DNA of 11,499 nt, taken from assembly GCA_964569225.1 (NCBI GenBank), contig CAZMTU010000080.1:1-11499 (forward strand), given 5' to 3'. This document shows positions 1 through 6,688 of this stretch, piece by piece. How positions within the stretch are numbered: position 1 is the stretch's first letter; every line of letters starts with the position of its first letter. Source of the DNA: CAKSQF01 sp964569225 (lineage in GTDB: Bacteria > Bacillota > Clostridia > Oscillospirales > CAG-272). The notes under the pieces were generated by a model, which searched no databases, was not told the DNA's origin, and saw only the letters and a program-made list of their open reading frames with translations. The position numbers and the translations under genes are program-made.

Positions 1-238
1 AGCGGGGCAATTTTTCAGTGCGAGCGCTTCAGCCCTTTTACGGAGGCGCAAGGGATCGTCATTTAGTATTGGGAAAGCGCCGCTAAAGAAGCAATAGGTC
101 AGAAAATGTGGCGGACGGTCCGATTTCATTTGCATAGACCGGAAAGCTTTTGCTTAATTAGATTTATTTGAAAGGTTTTTGCCCCGCTTTTTTCAAAAAG
201 CGGGCAGAGTTTGAGGCGGCGCCTCAATGATTTATCAA
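1..238. other. Non-coding stretch downstream of csaB
   Basis: No convincing gene is visible on either strand: the frames are short, without a ribosome site or recognisable protein. The part nearest csaB carries two inverted repeats, listed separately. The far end may be the edge of a neighbouring intergenic region, because the window starts here. Confidence 0.5.
183..227 (-). terminator. Two tandem hairpins after csaB, possible terminator
   Basis: Read in the csaB direction, the stop codon is followed first by a perfect 7-bp stem (TTGAGGC/GCCTCAA, 3-nt loop, 211-227) and then by a perfect 10-bp stem (CCCGCTTTTT/AAAAAGCGGG, 2-nt loop, 183-204). Neither is followed by a proper T-run, so intrinsic termination is only inferred from position and stability. 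The second stem has the same design, with T-run and A-run arms facing each other, as hairpins at 6413-6440 and 6626-6655. Confidence 0.45.
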
Positions 239-1687
239 TTACTTTTTATGCTGCTTCGCTGCGGAAAGTGAAAGGCGGTTTATGTTTGCTGCATAAGGAA
301 AGCGGACGGTTGATGCAGGAGGCGGCGCGGTCAGACTGTCACAAATACTTTCGGAAACGGTGTAAGGCAGATAATAGTCTGACGATAATTTTGCCGTGCG
401 AATAAGGGCATGGGCGGGAATTCCCGCCTGACGGGCAAACAGAAGCGCGTGAAGCCGTCCCGCATAGAGAATCGAGCCGGCGGCAATGACTGCGCGGGCG
501 CAGGAGGGGGTGGTGGGACGGAGGTATGTGCCCATGCAGACGCGGGCAGCCCGCCTGCATGGCGCGATATCCTCGGGTGCAAAAGCGACAAAAAGACAGC
601 GGTATCCTGAACATGCCGCTTGCTTCGCAAGCTCAATCATTTTTGAGAAGGCAGTCCATCCCTTAGGACAAAACAACGCGACAGGAAGCGTTTCGTTGGC
701 TGTTTGAGCGAGAGAATCAACAGAAAAACGGGGACATGTGCGGCTGCTGAGCCGGGGACAGGGAGCAGCGGGCGGCAGATTCAGCGCGCTATCCGGCACT
801 TTGAAGCGGGGCGATGAAGTGAGCCGTCCGGCACGCTCAAAGGAAGCGCTGTCCCGTAAAAAAAGCGCCGAACACCCCAATGAGCTTCGACTGAGGAAAC
901 GTTTCAATAAATCTACCTGTATGCCTGATGTCCGGCAAAAACGTTGGAAAATTGCAGTTAAATCGGGTGGCGGGGGCTTTTTCTTGGAACAGACCGGTAA
1001 ATCAAAATGTGCGTTGCTTGCATGAAATGGAGAAAAGCGGCAGTCGGTTCGCCTGAGCGTTGATTTAGATAAAAGCGAAAACGAACGGCTGCTCTCGGCG
1101 GTTTTATTAAACTTTTGACCGTATAAAGCTATTGGTTGGGGGATGAGCGGTTTGGGTTTGGACGGCGTTTTCATATCGGCGGTTTGTCGTCTACCCGAAA
1201 GAAGCATGGCGGTAAGCCGTTTCGCGAGACCGGTCAGAGGATCAATGCCGCCTACTACGATCCACGGCGTACCGGCAAGGCTGGCAAGGGCGGCTGCCGA
1301 CAGATAATAGAGCAGAGAGCGCATGGAGGTGCCTTGCTGAAGCAGTGTTCCTCCGCCCAATATTACAAGATCAGCCTGACAGATGGCGGCAAACGCTTTT
1401 GGGGAGGTACGGGCAAGCGCCTGAACGCCGTATCGTTTTTCCGCGGCGGAAGGATTGCCCGAAAGCAGCAGAATGTACCGAGAGGGAAGGGGCAGGGCAG
1501 CAAGCAAGCCCTCCCAAACCGCTTCATCTCCGATGTTGCCAAATCCCTGATAGCCGCATATGACCACGGCGGGCGTAGGAAAAAAATGAGAAGCGGAAGA
1601 CGGGGGACGGCTGTCCCCATGATCAGCATGCTGCGCTGAACGGTGGGTACAGACCGAAACAGGCATGCCGCGTAAAAAGAAAGCCAT
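239..1687 (-). CDS. csaB: CsaB-type polysaccharide pyruvyltransferase with a large insertion
   Basis: The family transfers pyruvate from phosphoenolpyruvate to sugars of secondary cell-wall polymers, the ligands of SLH-domain surface proteins; the enzyme is cytoplasmic. The N-terminal domain is clear: GYQGFGNIGDEAV at residues 45-57, SGNP at 76-79, GGGTLLQQGTSMRSLLYYL at 111-129 and GGIDPL at 146-151. The later FLRDSASFERAG (276-287) and GRLHALLFARQAG (410-422) also fit the family. Two things are odd. About 40 residues precede the first strand, although the start at 1687 is well supported by an AAGGGGG site 7 bases upstream. Residues about 165-271 form a Ser/Pro/Lys/Arg-rich stretch where relatives have only a short link, making the protein 482 residues against the usual 360 or so. 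No SLH or wall-polymer gene is next to it. A terminator separates it from the MORN gene upstream, so it is probably transcribed alone. The family is fairly sure; activity is not. Confidence 0.85.
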   Translation of the reverse strand: MAFFLRGMPVSVCTHRSAQHADHGDSRPPSSASHFFPTPAVVICGYQGFGNIGDEAVWEGLLAALPLPSRYILLLSGNPSAAEKRYGVQALARTSPKAFAAICQADLVILGGGTLLQQGTSMRSLLYYLSAAALASLAGTPWIVVGGIDPLTGLAKRLTAMLLSGRRQTADMKTPSKPKPLIPQPIALYGQKFNKTAESSRSFSLLSKSTLRRTDCRFSPFHASNAHFDLPVCSKKKPPPPDLTAIFQRFCRTSGIQVDLLKRFLSRSSLGCSALFLRDSASFERAGRLTSSPRFKVPDSALNLPPAAPCPRLSSRTCPRFSVDSLAQTANETLPVALFCPKGWTAFSKMIELAKQAACSGYRCLFVAFAPEDIAPCRRAARVCMGTYLRPTTPSCARAVIAAGSILYAGRLHALLFARQAGIPAHALIRTAKLSSDYYLPYTVSESICDSLTAPPPASTVRFPYAANINRLSLSAAKQHKK

Positions 1688-1753
1688 ATGAAATCCCCCT
1701 TTTTACGGTAGTATATCCGTAGACAGGGAGGCTATGCGCACGACGGTACATAA

Positions 1754-1793
1754 TAATTAAGGCTTTGCCGATGCTTCGGCAAAGCCTTAATTA
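1754..1793 (-). terminator. Strong 18-bp hairpin terminator after the MORN gene
   Basis: A perfect inverted repeat pairs 1754-1771 with 1776-1793 around a 4-nt loop; its core is GGCTTTGCCGA. It begins about 20 bases after the MORN gene stop codon. The 3' arm ends in an AT-rich run (TTAATTATTATG), which fits intrinsic termination on the minus strand. The same symmetry could also act on the plus strand, but no gene reads toward it from that side. Confidence 0.75.
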
Positions 1794-1812
1794 AATATTA
1801 CTTCGCAATAGT

Positions 1813-2724
1813 TTAACCGGGGTCCAGCGGTGCTTCACTATTTGGATCGGTCTCTTCGATCAAAACGATTTTGCCGTTTTCAAAATATCCGGAGTAATCC
1901 CGACGGTTGGCGCCCTCCGTCCATAGATAGGTGCCGTATCCGGTAATGGTATTCCGATAAAAGTCACCGGTATATTGATCGCCGCTTGCCCATGTATAAG
2001 TGCCGGTACCGGTGCGGTAATCGTCTGCGAAATCGCCCTGGTACAGGTCGCCGTTGGCAAAATACAGGCTGCCTTTTCCGTTTTTGGCGTCATTTACGTA
2101 GGTCCCTACGAATTTTGAGCCGTCCGCGTAAGTATAAGTTCCCTCGCCGCTGCGCAGATCGTCCACATAGCTGCCGGTGTAGCTGTCAAAACTGCCGTCG
2201 TCATTGGCCGCCCATGTGTAGGTGCCGGTGCCGTTTTTCTGATCGTTGGCGAATTCACCGGTGTATACGTCGCCGCCCAAATAGTAGTAGCTTCCCTGAC
2301 CTTCCATTTTGTCAAAAACAAAGGCTCCTTCATAACGGTCGCCGCCGGCAAAAGTCAGTGTACCTTCGCCATGTCTTAGAAAATAAACAGTTTCGCCCTC
2401 ATAAATATCGCCGTTGGAATAAGTCAGCTTTAAAATATAAACCGGAAGCCGGTCATCGGTTTCTTTTTGGCTTGCCTCTTTGCCTTGAGAAACTTTGGCG
2501 GTCAGTCCGTCCGCGTAATAGACGGTGCCTTCGGTGGGAATGCCTTCCTTGTCCACCTTGCCCACAAATTTGATTTTACCGTGCTCTGAGGTGGGATATG
2601 TTTTATAGCGCGCCCCTGTATGAAGAATGATGCCGCCGGCAATGCCCGCAGCCGCAAGCGCAGTAATCAGGATCGCCAGCAGATATAGCCTCATATTGAA
2701 GCGTTTTTTTGAAATTCGTGCCAT
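1813..2724 (-). CDS. Membrane-anchored MORN-repeat protein
   Basis: A basic N-terminus (residues 1-12) is followed by one hydrophobic segment at about 13-35 and then a long exported or surface-facing region, so it is probably anchored by an uncleaved signal. Residues 108-286 hold seven full and one partial MORN repeats of the form YxGx(8)GxGTYxx, beginning near 108, 131, 154, 182, 205, 228, 251 and 277. Spacing is 23 residues except for an extra 5 residues (AANDDG region, about 172-180) and 3 extra before the last. MORN repeats in eukaryotes contribute to membrane or lipid contact; in bacteria their role is mostly unknown, so no function is assigned. The start is well supported: GGAGG lies 7 bases upstream. 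The gene follows the 164-residue membrane protein after 74 bases with no terminator, so the two are probably co-transcribed, and it ends at a strong terminator. Confidence 0.85.
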   Translation of the reverse strand: MARISKKRFNMRLYLLAILITALAAAGIAGGIILHTGARYKTYPTSEHGKIKFVGKVDKEGIPTEGTVYYADGLTAKVSQGKEASQKETDDRLPVYILKLTYSNGDIYEGETVYFLRHGEGTLTFAGGDRYEGAFVFDKMEGQGSYYYLGGDVYTGEFANDQKNGTGTYTWAANDDGSFDSYTGSYVDDLRSGEGTYTYADGSKFVGTYVNDAKNGKGSLYFANGDLYQGDFADDYRTGTGTYTWASGDQYTGDFYRNTITGYGTYLWTEGANRRDYSGYFENGKIVLIEETDPNSEAPLDPG

Positions 2725-2798
2725 AGGACTGCCTCCGGATCAGTGGATTTCAGTAATTTTGTGCAGCTTCAGGGATGCCGTATATTATTCAGCCAATG

Positions 2799-3293
2799 TC
2801 AGAACGAGTTTTTCAGAAGATTTAACAGTTCGGGCAGGAAAATCATCGCAAGATATGCGATAACCAAAAAGACGATCGCGGTGATGATTAAGGTAAAAAT
2901 ATCGGTCCCTTTTTCATTGTAGCGGAGCTCCGCGCGAATGCGGTTTTCTTCGGCAATATAGAAACGGGCGGTATTGACGTCCAGCGGTGTTTGGCGGGCG
3001 GAATATTTTACCCCGTTTTCATCTTCAATATAGTTATCCCCGCTCTCCCAAACCAGTTTGCGCAGGGTCCCGCCTTTTCGCAGTGCGCTGCGGACGGGAT
3101 AGTTACGGGCAAAGCCCAGTTCCATCAGTGATTTGGCGCTGCTCTCATCTGACGCGTTAGCGTTCAGCAGCGCGCGGACAAAAGCGCCGATAATTCTCTT
3201 TTGATAAAACATTCCAAACGCCGCCAGCATCATGCCGATAAACATGCACCAGATCACCAGATTTGTGTTTGAAATAGTATAAATAGAAGCCAT
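2799..3293 (-). CDS. Unrecognised 164-residue protein with two membrane segments
   Basis: I do not recognise the family. Hydrophobic segments lie at about residues 11-29 and 132-155, near the two ends. Between them is a hydrophilic domain of about 100 residues with charged, mixed composition (for example LRKLVWESGDNYIEDENGVKY at 77-97). This layout suggests a central domain held on one face of the membrane by both ends. No catalytic motif is evident. The start is supported by GAAGGGA 8 bases upstream and by an extended -10 promoter about 40 bases upstream. It is the first gene of a likely two-gene unit with the MORN protein downstream, which suggests a shared envelope role, but that is inference. 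That it is a real gene rests on the ribosome site, promoter, two clean membrane segments and the lack of a better frame. Confidence 0.75.
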   Translation of the reverse strand: MASIYTISNTNLVIWCMFIGMMLAAFGMFYQKRIIGAFVRALLNANASDESSAKSLMELGFARNYPVRSALRKGGTLRKLVWESGDNYIEDENGVKYSARQTPLDVNTARFYIAEENRIRAELRYNEKGTDIFTLIITAIVFLVIAYLAMIFLPELLNLLKNSF

Positions 3294-3331
3294 GAAAAAG
3301 TCCCTTCATCATAAATCAGTTTCTATCTATT

Positions 3332-3340
3332 ATTATAGCA
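3332..3340 (-). promoter_or_regulatory. Extended -10 promoter for the membrane protein/MORN pair
   Basis: The minus strand reads TGCTATAAT, a perfect -10 hexamer with the TGn extension. No good -35 hexamer lies 16-18 bases upstream, which is normal for extended -10 promoters. It predicts a leader of about 30 bases before the gene starting at 3293, containing the AAGGGA ribosome site. Confidence 0.65.
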
Positions 3341-3589
3341 TTTCTGACCGTTAAATGATGAAAAAAATGTGAAGAATCATGAAAAAAATATCGAATTTAT
3401 ATGAAATGCAGCGCTTATAGCCCGACATTCTCGGTATGCGTTGGACGATAACCGGCATTTGCTAACTTGGGAAAACAATTTTATCGGTACGCTGCCGTTC
3501 GGTCAGGCAATGAAGCGGAGACTTGAGGGCGGGTGCAGCCGGATCAAAATCGCCGCTGCTTTTTCCTGATCTGCCCGGACAGAGGGGAT
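3341..3589. other. Gap between rsmG and the membrane protein gene
   Basis: No gene or clear terminator was found in these 249 bases. The part next to the promoter is AT-rich with several A-runs. A plus-strand frame open for about 48 codons ends near 3570, but has no usable start or ribosome site and resembles no protein I know. Confidence 0.4.
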
Positions 3590-4375
3590 TTACAGCGGTT
3601 TTTTCTTAATCTGCCCATAGGTTCTGGGGTATGCGGCGGGCGAGGGAACTTTTTTTTCAATCTCCAACAGCACCCGTTCGCCGGCGCTTGAAAGCGTGAG
3701 GCGGTGAATGGATTTCACTGTTCCGCCCAGCTTGGAGATGGCGTTTTCGGCCTCGGTGCATTCAAGCTCGCCTTCCGCACCCTTGAGCGCGATGAATCGT
3801 CCGCCTATTTTTACAAAGGGAAGCGTTAATTCAATCAGCACAGGCATTCGGGCGACTGCCCTCGATACGCAGAGATCAAAGGCTTCCCGAAGCAGAGGAG
3901 CGCCCGCGTCATGGGATAACGCCGCGGTATAGGGATGACCGGAAGCACTGGCTTGATTCCGTGCCGCCTCCTCCGCCCGTGCGGCGCAAATTTGTACCGG
4001 CAGATGAAGCTCGTCTGCCATTCTCGCCACAAAGGTCAGTTTTTTGGCAGTAGAATCCAGTGCCGTATAAGTGCAGTCAGAGCGAACAATGGCAAGGGGC
4101 AGAACAGGAAAGCCGCCGCCGCAGCCAACATCAATGACCGAAAGGTCTGTTTGACTGCCCATAAGAGGGGCTGCGGTCAGAGAATCGGCAAAATGCCGGA
4201 GAATGATCTCTTCCGGCAGCGTGATGGCGGTCAGATTCATCTGTTGATTGACTTCAATAAGTCTGTGGCAGAGCAGTTCAAATTTTTCAGCAAATTCAAT
4301 GCCCGCATAGGCTTCAAGTCCTAACGCGATAAGTGTTTTTTGATAGGTTTCATTAAAATTCATCATCAAATACAT
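3590..4375 (-). CDS. rsmG: 16S rRNA (guanine-527 N7) methyltransferase RsmG
   Basis: RsmG (GidB) uses S-adenosylmethionine to methylate N7 of G527 in 16S rRNA; loss of it in other bacteria gives low-level streptomycin resistance. Family landmarks are MNLTAI (46-51), the SAM-binding loop IDVGCGGGFPVLPL (81-94), SRAVARM (171-177), PFVKIGGRFIALKG (186-199) and the C-terminal YPRTYGQIKKKPL (249-261). At 261 residues it is a little longer than the usual 230-240; the extra lies at about residues 140-162, between the AARAEE and EAFDLCVSRAVA motifs. The start is uncertain: ATG codons at residues 1, 4 and 5 are all possible and none has a Shine-Dalgarno site. It follows mnmG, its common partner, after 149 bases. 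Confidence 0.95.
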   Translation of the reverse strand: MYLMMNFNETYQKTLIALGLEAYAGIEFAEKFELLCHRLIEVNQQMNLTAITLPEEIILRHFADSLTAAPLMGSQTDLSVIDVGCGGGFPVLPLAIVRSDCTYTALDSTAKKLTFVARMADELHLPVQICAARAEEAARNQASASGHPYTAALSHDAGAPLLREAFDLCVSRAVARMPVLIELTLPFVKIGGRFIALKGAEGELECTEAENAISKLGGTVKSIHRLTLSSAGERVLLEIEKKVPSPAAYPRTYGQIKKKPL

Positions 4376-4524
4376 TTCTGAAAAGCTATTGTATGAAAAA
4401 ACAGATAATCCGTTGCTTTCAACGATAGGGAAGTGTTTTTCATTGGAAAGGTTTACTTATGGCCGAAGCGGGCTGTATACAGACGGATAAAGCAGGGAAG
4501 AGCTTTCCAAACGCGCGGAAGCGC
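4376..4524 (-). promoter_or_regulatory. mnmG-rsmG gap with a weak hairpin and a -10-like site
   Basis: In the direction of transcription there is a small stem (CGTTG/CAACG, loop AAAG, 4411-4424), a run of six T about 9 bases later, and then TACAAT (4388-4393) without a matching -35. If TACAAT were used, the rsmG transcript would begin only about 6-18 bases before its ATG codons, nearly leaderless. Read-through from mnmG is at least as likely. Both readings are weak. Confidence 0.25.
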
Positions 4525-6402
4525 TTACGTTTTCAGCCAAACCAGCAGTACCGAGATGTCCGCGGGTGAAACGCCCGAAATGCGGGCGGCCTGTCCCACG
4601 GTAAGCGGGCGAACTGCCGCCAGCTTTTGGCGGGCTTCCAGCCGCAGTCCGCTGATAGACGCGTAATCGATCGTGTCGGGCAGCTTTTTGTCTTCCAGCT
4701 TTGACTTGCGGGATACCTCGGCAAGCTGGCGTCTAATGTAACCGTCGTATTTGATCGCGATTTCCACTGATTTACCAACCGTTCGGGGATAAATCGGACG
4801 GTTTGGGTCAACAGGCGCCAAATCATCGTAGCTGAGCTGCGGACGGCGGAGCAAATCGGCAATTGACGCGCCGGTAGCGAGGGGGGGAAGCCCCTTCTCA
4901 GCAAGCAGGGCATTGATGGCTTCGTTCGGGGAAATGTAAGTATGCTGACAGCGATCCGTTTCAGCTTGAATCCGGGTCTGTTTTTCCTGAAAAGCAGACC
5001 AGCGAATGTCGTCAATCAGCCCGATTCGACGTCCGTGGGGCGTCAGCCGGGCGTCGGCGTTGTCCTGACGCAGCAGCAAACGGTATTCACTTCGGGAGGT
5101 CATGATCCGGTAAGGCTCAGAGGTGCCTTTGGTCACTAAATCGTCAATGAGGGTGCCGATATAGCTGCTGTCCCGGGTGAGCACCAGCGGTTCCTCCCCT
5201 TTCAGCTTCAGCGCTGCGTTAATGCCGGCGATCAGCCCCTGAGCGGCGGCTTCTTCATAGCCTGAGGTGCCATTGAACTGTCCCGCACCGTACAGTCCGG
5301 GATAGTCCTTGAATTCTAAGGTAGCGTACATCTGAGTAGGGTCCGCGCAGTCGTACTCAATGGCGTAGGCGGTGCGCATGATGACTGCGTGCTCAAAGCC
5401 TTCCATCGAATGGAGCATTTCTGTCTGTACCTCCTCCGGCAGAGAGGAGGAGAAGCCCTGTAAATAAATTTCCTTGGTATCTATGCCGCAAGGCTCTGCA
5501 AAGAGCTGGTGCCGTTCTTTATCGGCAAAACGGACCACCTTATCCTCAATGGACGGGCAATAACGGGGACCGGTTCCTTCAATTACGCCGCCGTAAAGCG
5601 GGCTGCGGGAGAGGTTTGCCCGAATAATGGCATGGGTGCGGGCATTGGTGTAGGCAATGTGACAGGGAAGCTGCTTGAAATTTTTGAATGCGTTGGGATC
5701 AGTGCGGGCGGAAAAGGGAATGATCTCATTCTCTCCCTCTTGCAGTTCCAGTTTGGAAAAATCAATGGAATCGGCGTGAATTCTCGGCGGTGTGCCGGTT
5801 TTAAAGCGCATCAGACGGATGCCGGCTTTTCGCAGGCTGTCGGACAGCGCGCCTGCCGAAGTCATCCCGTCGGGTCCTGCCAGCTCTACCGCTTCACCGG
5901 TGATAGTGCGGGATGAGAGGTAGGTCCCGGTAGCAATAATCACCGCGTCGGCCGCCCATTCCGCTCCGTATTGGGTGACTACGCCGCTGACAGTACCTTT
6001 TTCACCAAAGCGAATGTCTGTAATCTGCGATTGGCGCAGCGTCAGATGCGGCGTATTCTCCAACAGTCGCTTCATATAATTGCGGTAGCGCTGGCGGTCA
6101 GCCTGTACCCGTTTGGAATGTACGGCGGGACCTTTGCCCAAGTTGAGTGTTCTCGATTGCAATGTCACTGTATCGGCCGCATAGCCCATTTCACCGCCCA
6201 GCGCATCGATCTCATATACTAAATGACCTTTGCCGGTTCCCCCTATAGCGGGGTTGCAGGGCATATTGCCTACTGCGTCCAGCGACAGGGTGAACAGAAT
6301 CGTGTCAAGCCCCATTCGGGCGGATGCCAGCGCCGCTTCGATTCCGGCATGACCGGCGCCGATTACCGCCACCTGTGTTTTTCCTGCGTAATATGTTTGC
6401 AT
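4525..6402 (-). CDS. mnmG: tRNA uridine-34 carboxymethylaminomethyl modification enzyme MnmG
   Basis: MnmG (GidA), with MnmE, uses FAD, methylene-tetrahydrofolate and glycine or ammonium to modify the wobble uridine of tRNAs that read two-fold split codon boxes. The sequence is complete at 625 residues. It shows the FAD-binding GAGHAGIEAALASARMG (15-31), PCNPAIGGTGKGHLV (48-62), ATGTYLSSRTITGE (157-170), KTGTPPRI (201-208), RYCPSIEDK (280-288), GLYGAGQFNGTSGYEEAA (369-386) and the tRNA-binding C-terminal region ending SGVSPADISVLLVWLK. Cys49 and Cys282 match the conserved cysteines of the family. The start at 6402 is the only one that keeps the first beta strand, yet it has no Shine-Dalgarno site: the ten bases before it are AT-only and then a 13-bp hairpin begins. 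mnmE is not in the window; rsmG follows. Confidence 0.97.
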   Translation of the reverse strand: MQTYYAGKTQVAVIGAGHAGIEAALASARMGLDTILFTLSLDAVGNMPCNPAIGGTGKGHLVYEIDALGGEMGYAADTVTLQSRTLNLGKGPAVHSKRVQADRQRYRNYMKRLLENTPHLTLRQSQITDIRFGEKGTVSGVVTQYGAEWAADAVIIATGTYLSSRTITGEAVELAGPDGMTSAGALSDSLRKAGIRLMRFKTGTPPRIHADSIDFSKLELQEGENEIIPFSARTDPNAFKNFKQLPCHIAYTNARTHAIIRANLSRSPLYGGVIEGTGPRYCPSIEDKVVRFADKERHQLFAEPCGIDTKEIYLQGFSSSLPEEVQTEMLHSMEGFEHAVIMRTAYAIEYDCADPTQMYATLEFKDYPGLYGAGQFNGTSGYEEAAAQGLIAGINAALKLKGEEPLVLTRDSSYIGTLIDDLVTKGTSEPYRIMTSRSEYRLLLRQDNADARLTPHGRRIGLIDDIRWSAFQEKQTRIQAETDRCQHTYISPNEAINALLAEKGLPPLATGASIADLLRRPQLSYDDLAPVDPNRPIYPRTVGKSVEIAIKYDGYIRRQLAEVSRKSKLEDKKLPDTIDYASISGLRLEARQKLAAVRPLTVGQAARISGVSPADISVLLVWLKT

Positions 6403-6411
6403 AATTTTATA

Positions 6412-6447
6412 TTAGGGAACCTTTTGGAAAAGGTTCCCTAAAACCTT
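6412..6447 (-). promoter_or_regulatory. Three-arm hairpin directly before mnmG
   Basis: A perfect 13-bp stem (TAGGGAACCTTTT/AAAAGGTTCCCTA, 2-nt loop, 6413-6440) ends 10 bases before the mnmG start. On the minus strand, AAGGTT at 6447-6442 can pair instead with the AACCTT of the first arm, so two structures exclude each other. The only AGG-type sequence near the start lies inside the last arm, 17 bases from ATG, too far for a normal ribosome site. It may be a terminator of an upstream transcript or a leader control element. Confidence 0.45.
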
Positions 6448-6625
6448 CTAAAACTGTTTAATAAGTCCAAAGAGCAGTGCCCTTTGACAGGAAGCTGGTG
6501 TTTTACTTTGAAAAGGGAGCGCTGCTTAGGGAAGCTTTAGATAATTCAAAGAGGTGCGCCATTGGAGAGAATATTTTAAATGAGCGCGTATCTTACCTTC
6601 TGCAAAAGTTTTAAAAGGGGGATAT

Positions 6626-6655
6626 GGGGGAAAACTTTTTCAAAAGTTTTCCCCC
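6626..6655 (-). terminator. 14-bp hairpin after asnS, likely terminator
   Basis: GGGGGAAAACTTTT pairs perfectly with AAAAGTTTTCCCCC around a 2-nt loop, about 33 bases beyond the asnS stop codon. It is the most stable element in the gap. In the asnS direction it is followed by ATATCCCCCTTTTAAAACTTTT, which is only partly T-rich, so termination is probable rather than certain. The remaining 170 or so bases to the mnmG hairpin hold no gene and no clear promoter. Confidence 0.6.
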
Positions 6656-6678
6656 GAAAAATTCCCCCCGAAAAATTC
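6651..6678. repeat. Perfect tandem duplication of a 14-base unit
   Basis: CCCCCGAAAAATTC occurs twice in direct succession (6651-6664 and 6665-6678), between the asnS stop and the terminator hairpin. The first copy shares its CCCCC with the 3' arm of that hairpin, so the duplication gives the stem two possible partners. Confidence 0.8.
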
Positions 6679-6688
6679 TTTCCGAAAT

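Noticed and set aside
1136..1639. Plus-strand open frame of 167 codons opposite csaB
   Set aside because: It is antisense to the conserved N-terminal domain of CsaB, basic in composition and without a ribosome site that decides a start.
3424..3570. Plus-strand open stretch that looked like a gene remnant
   Set aside because: About 48 codons, no start or ribosome site, and no similarity I can name; chance is the simpler explanation.
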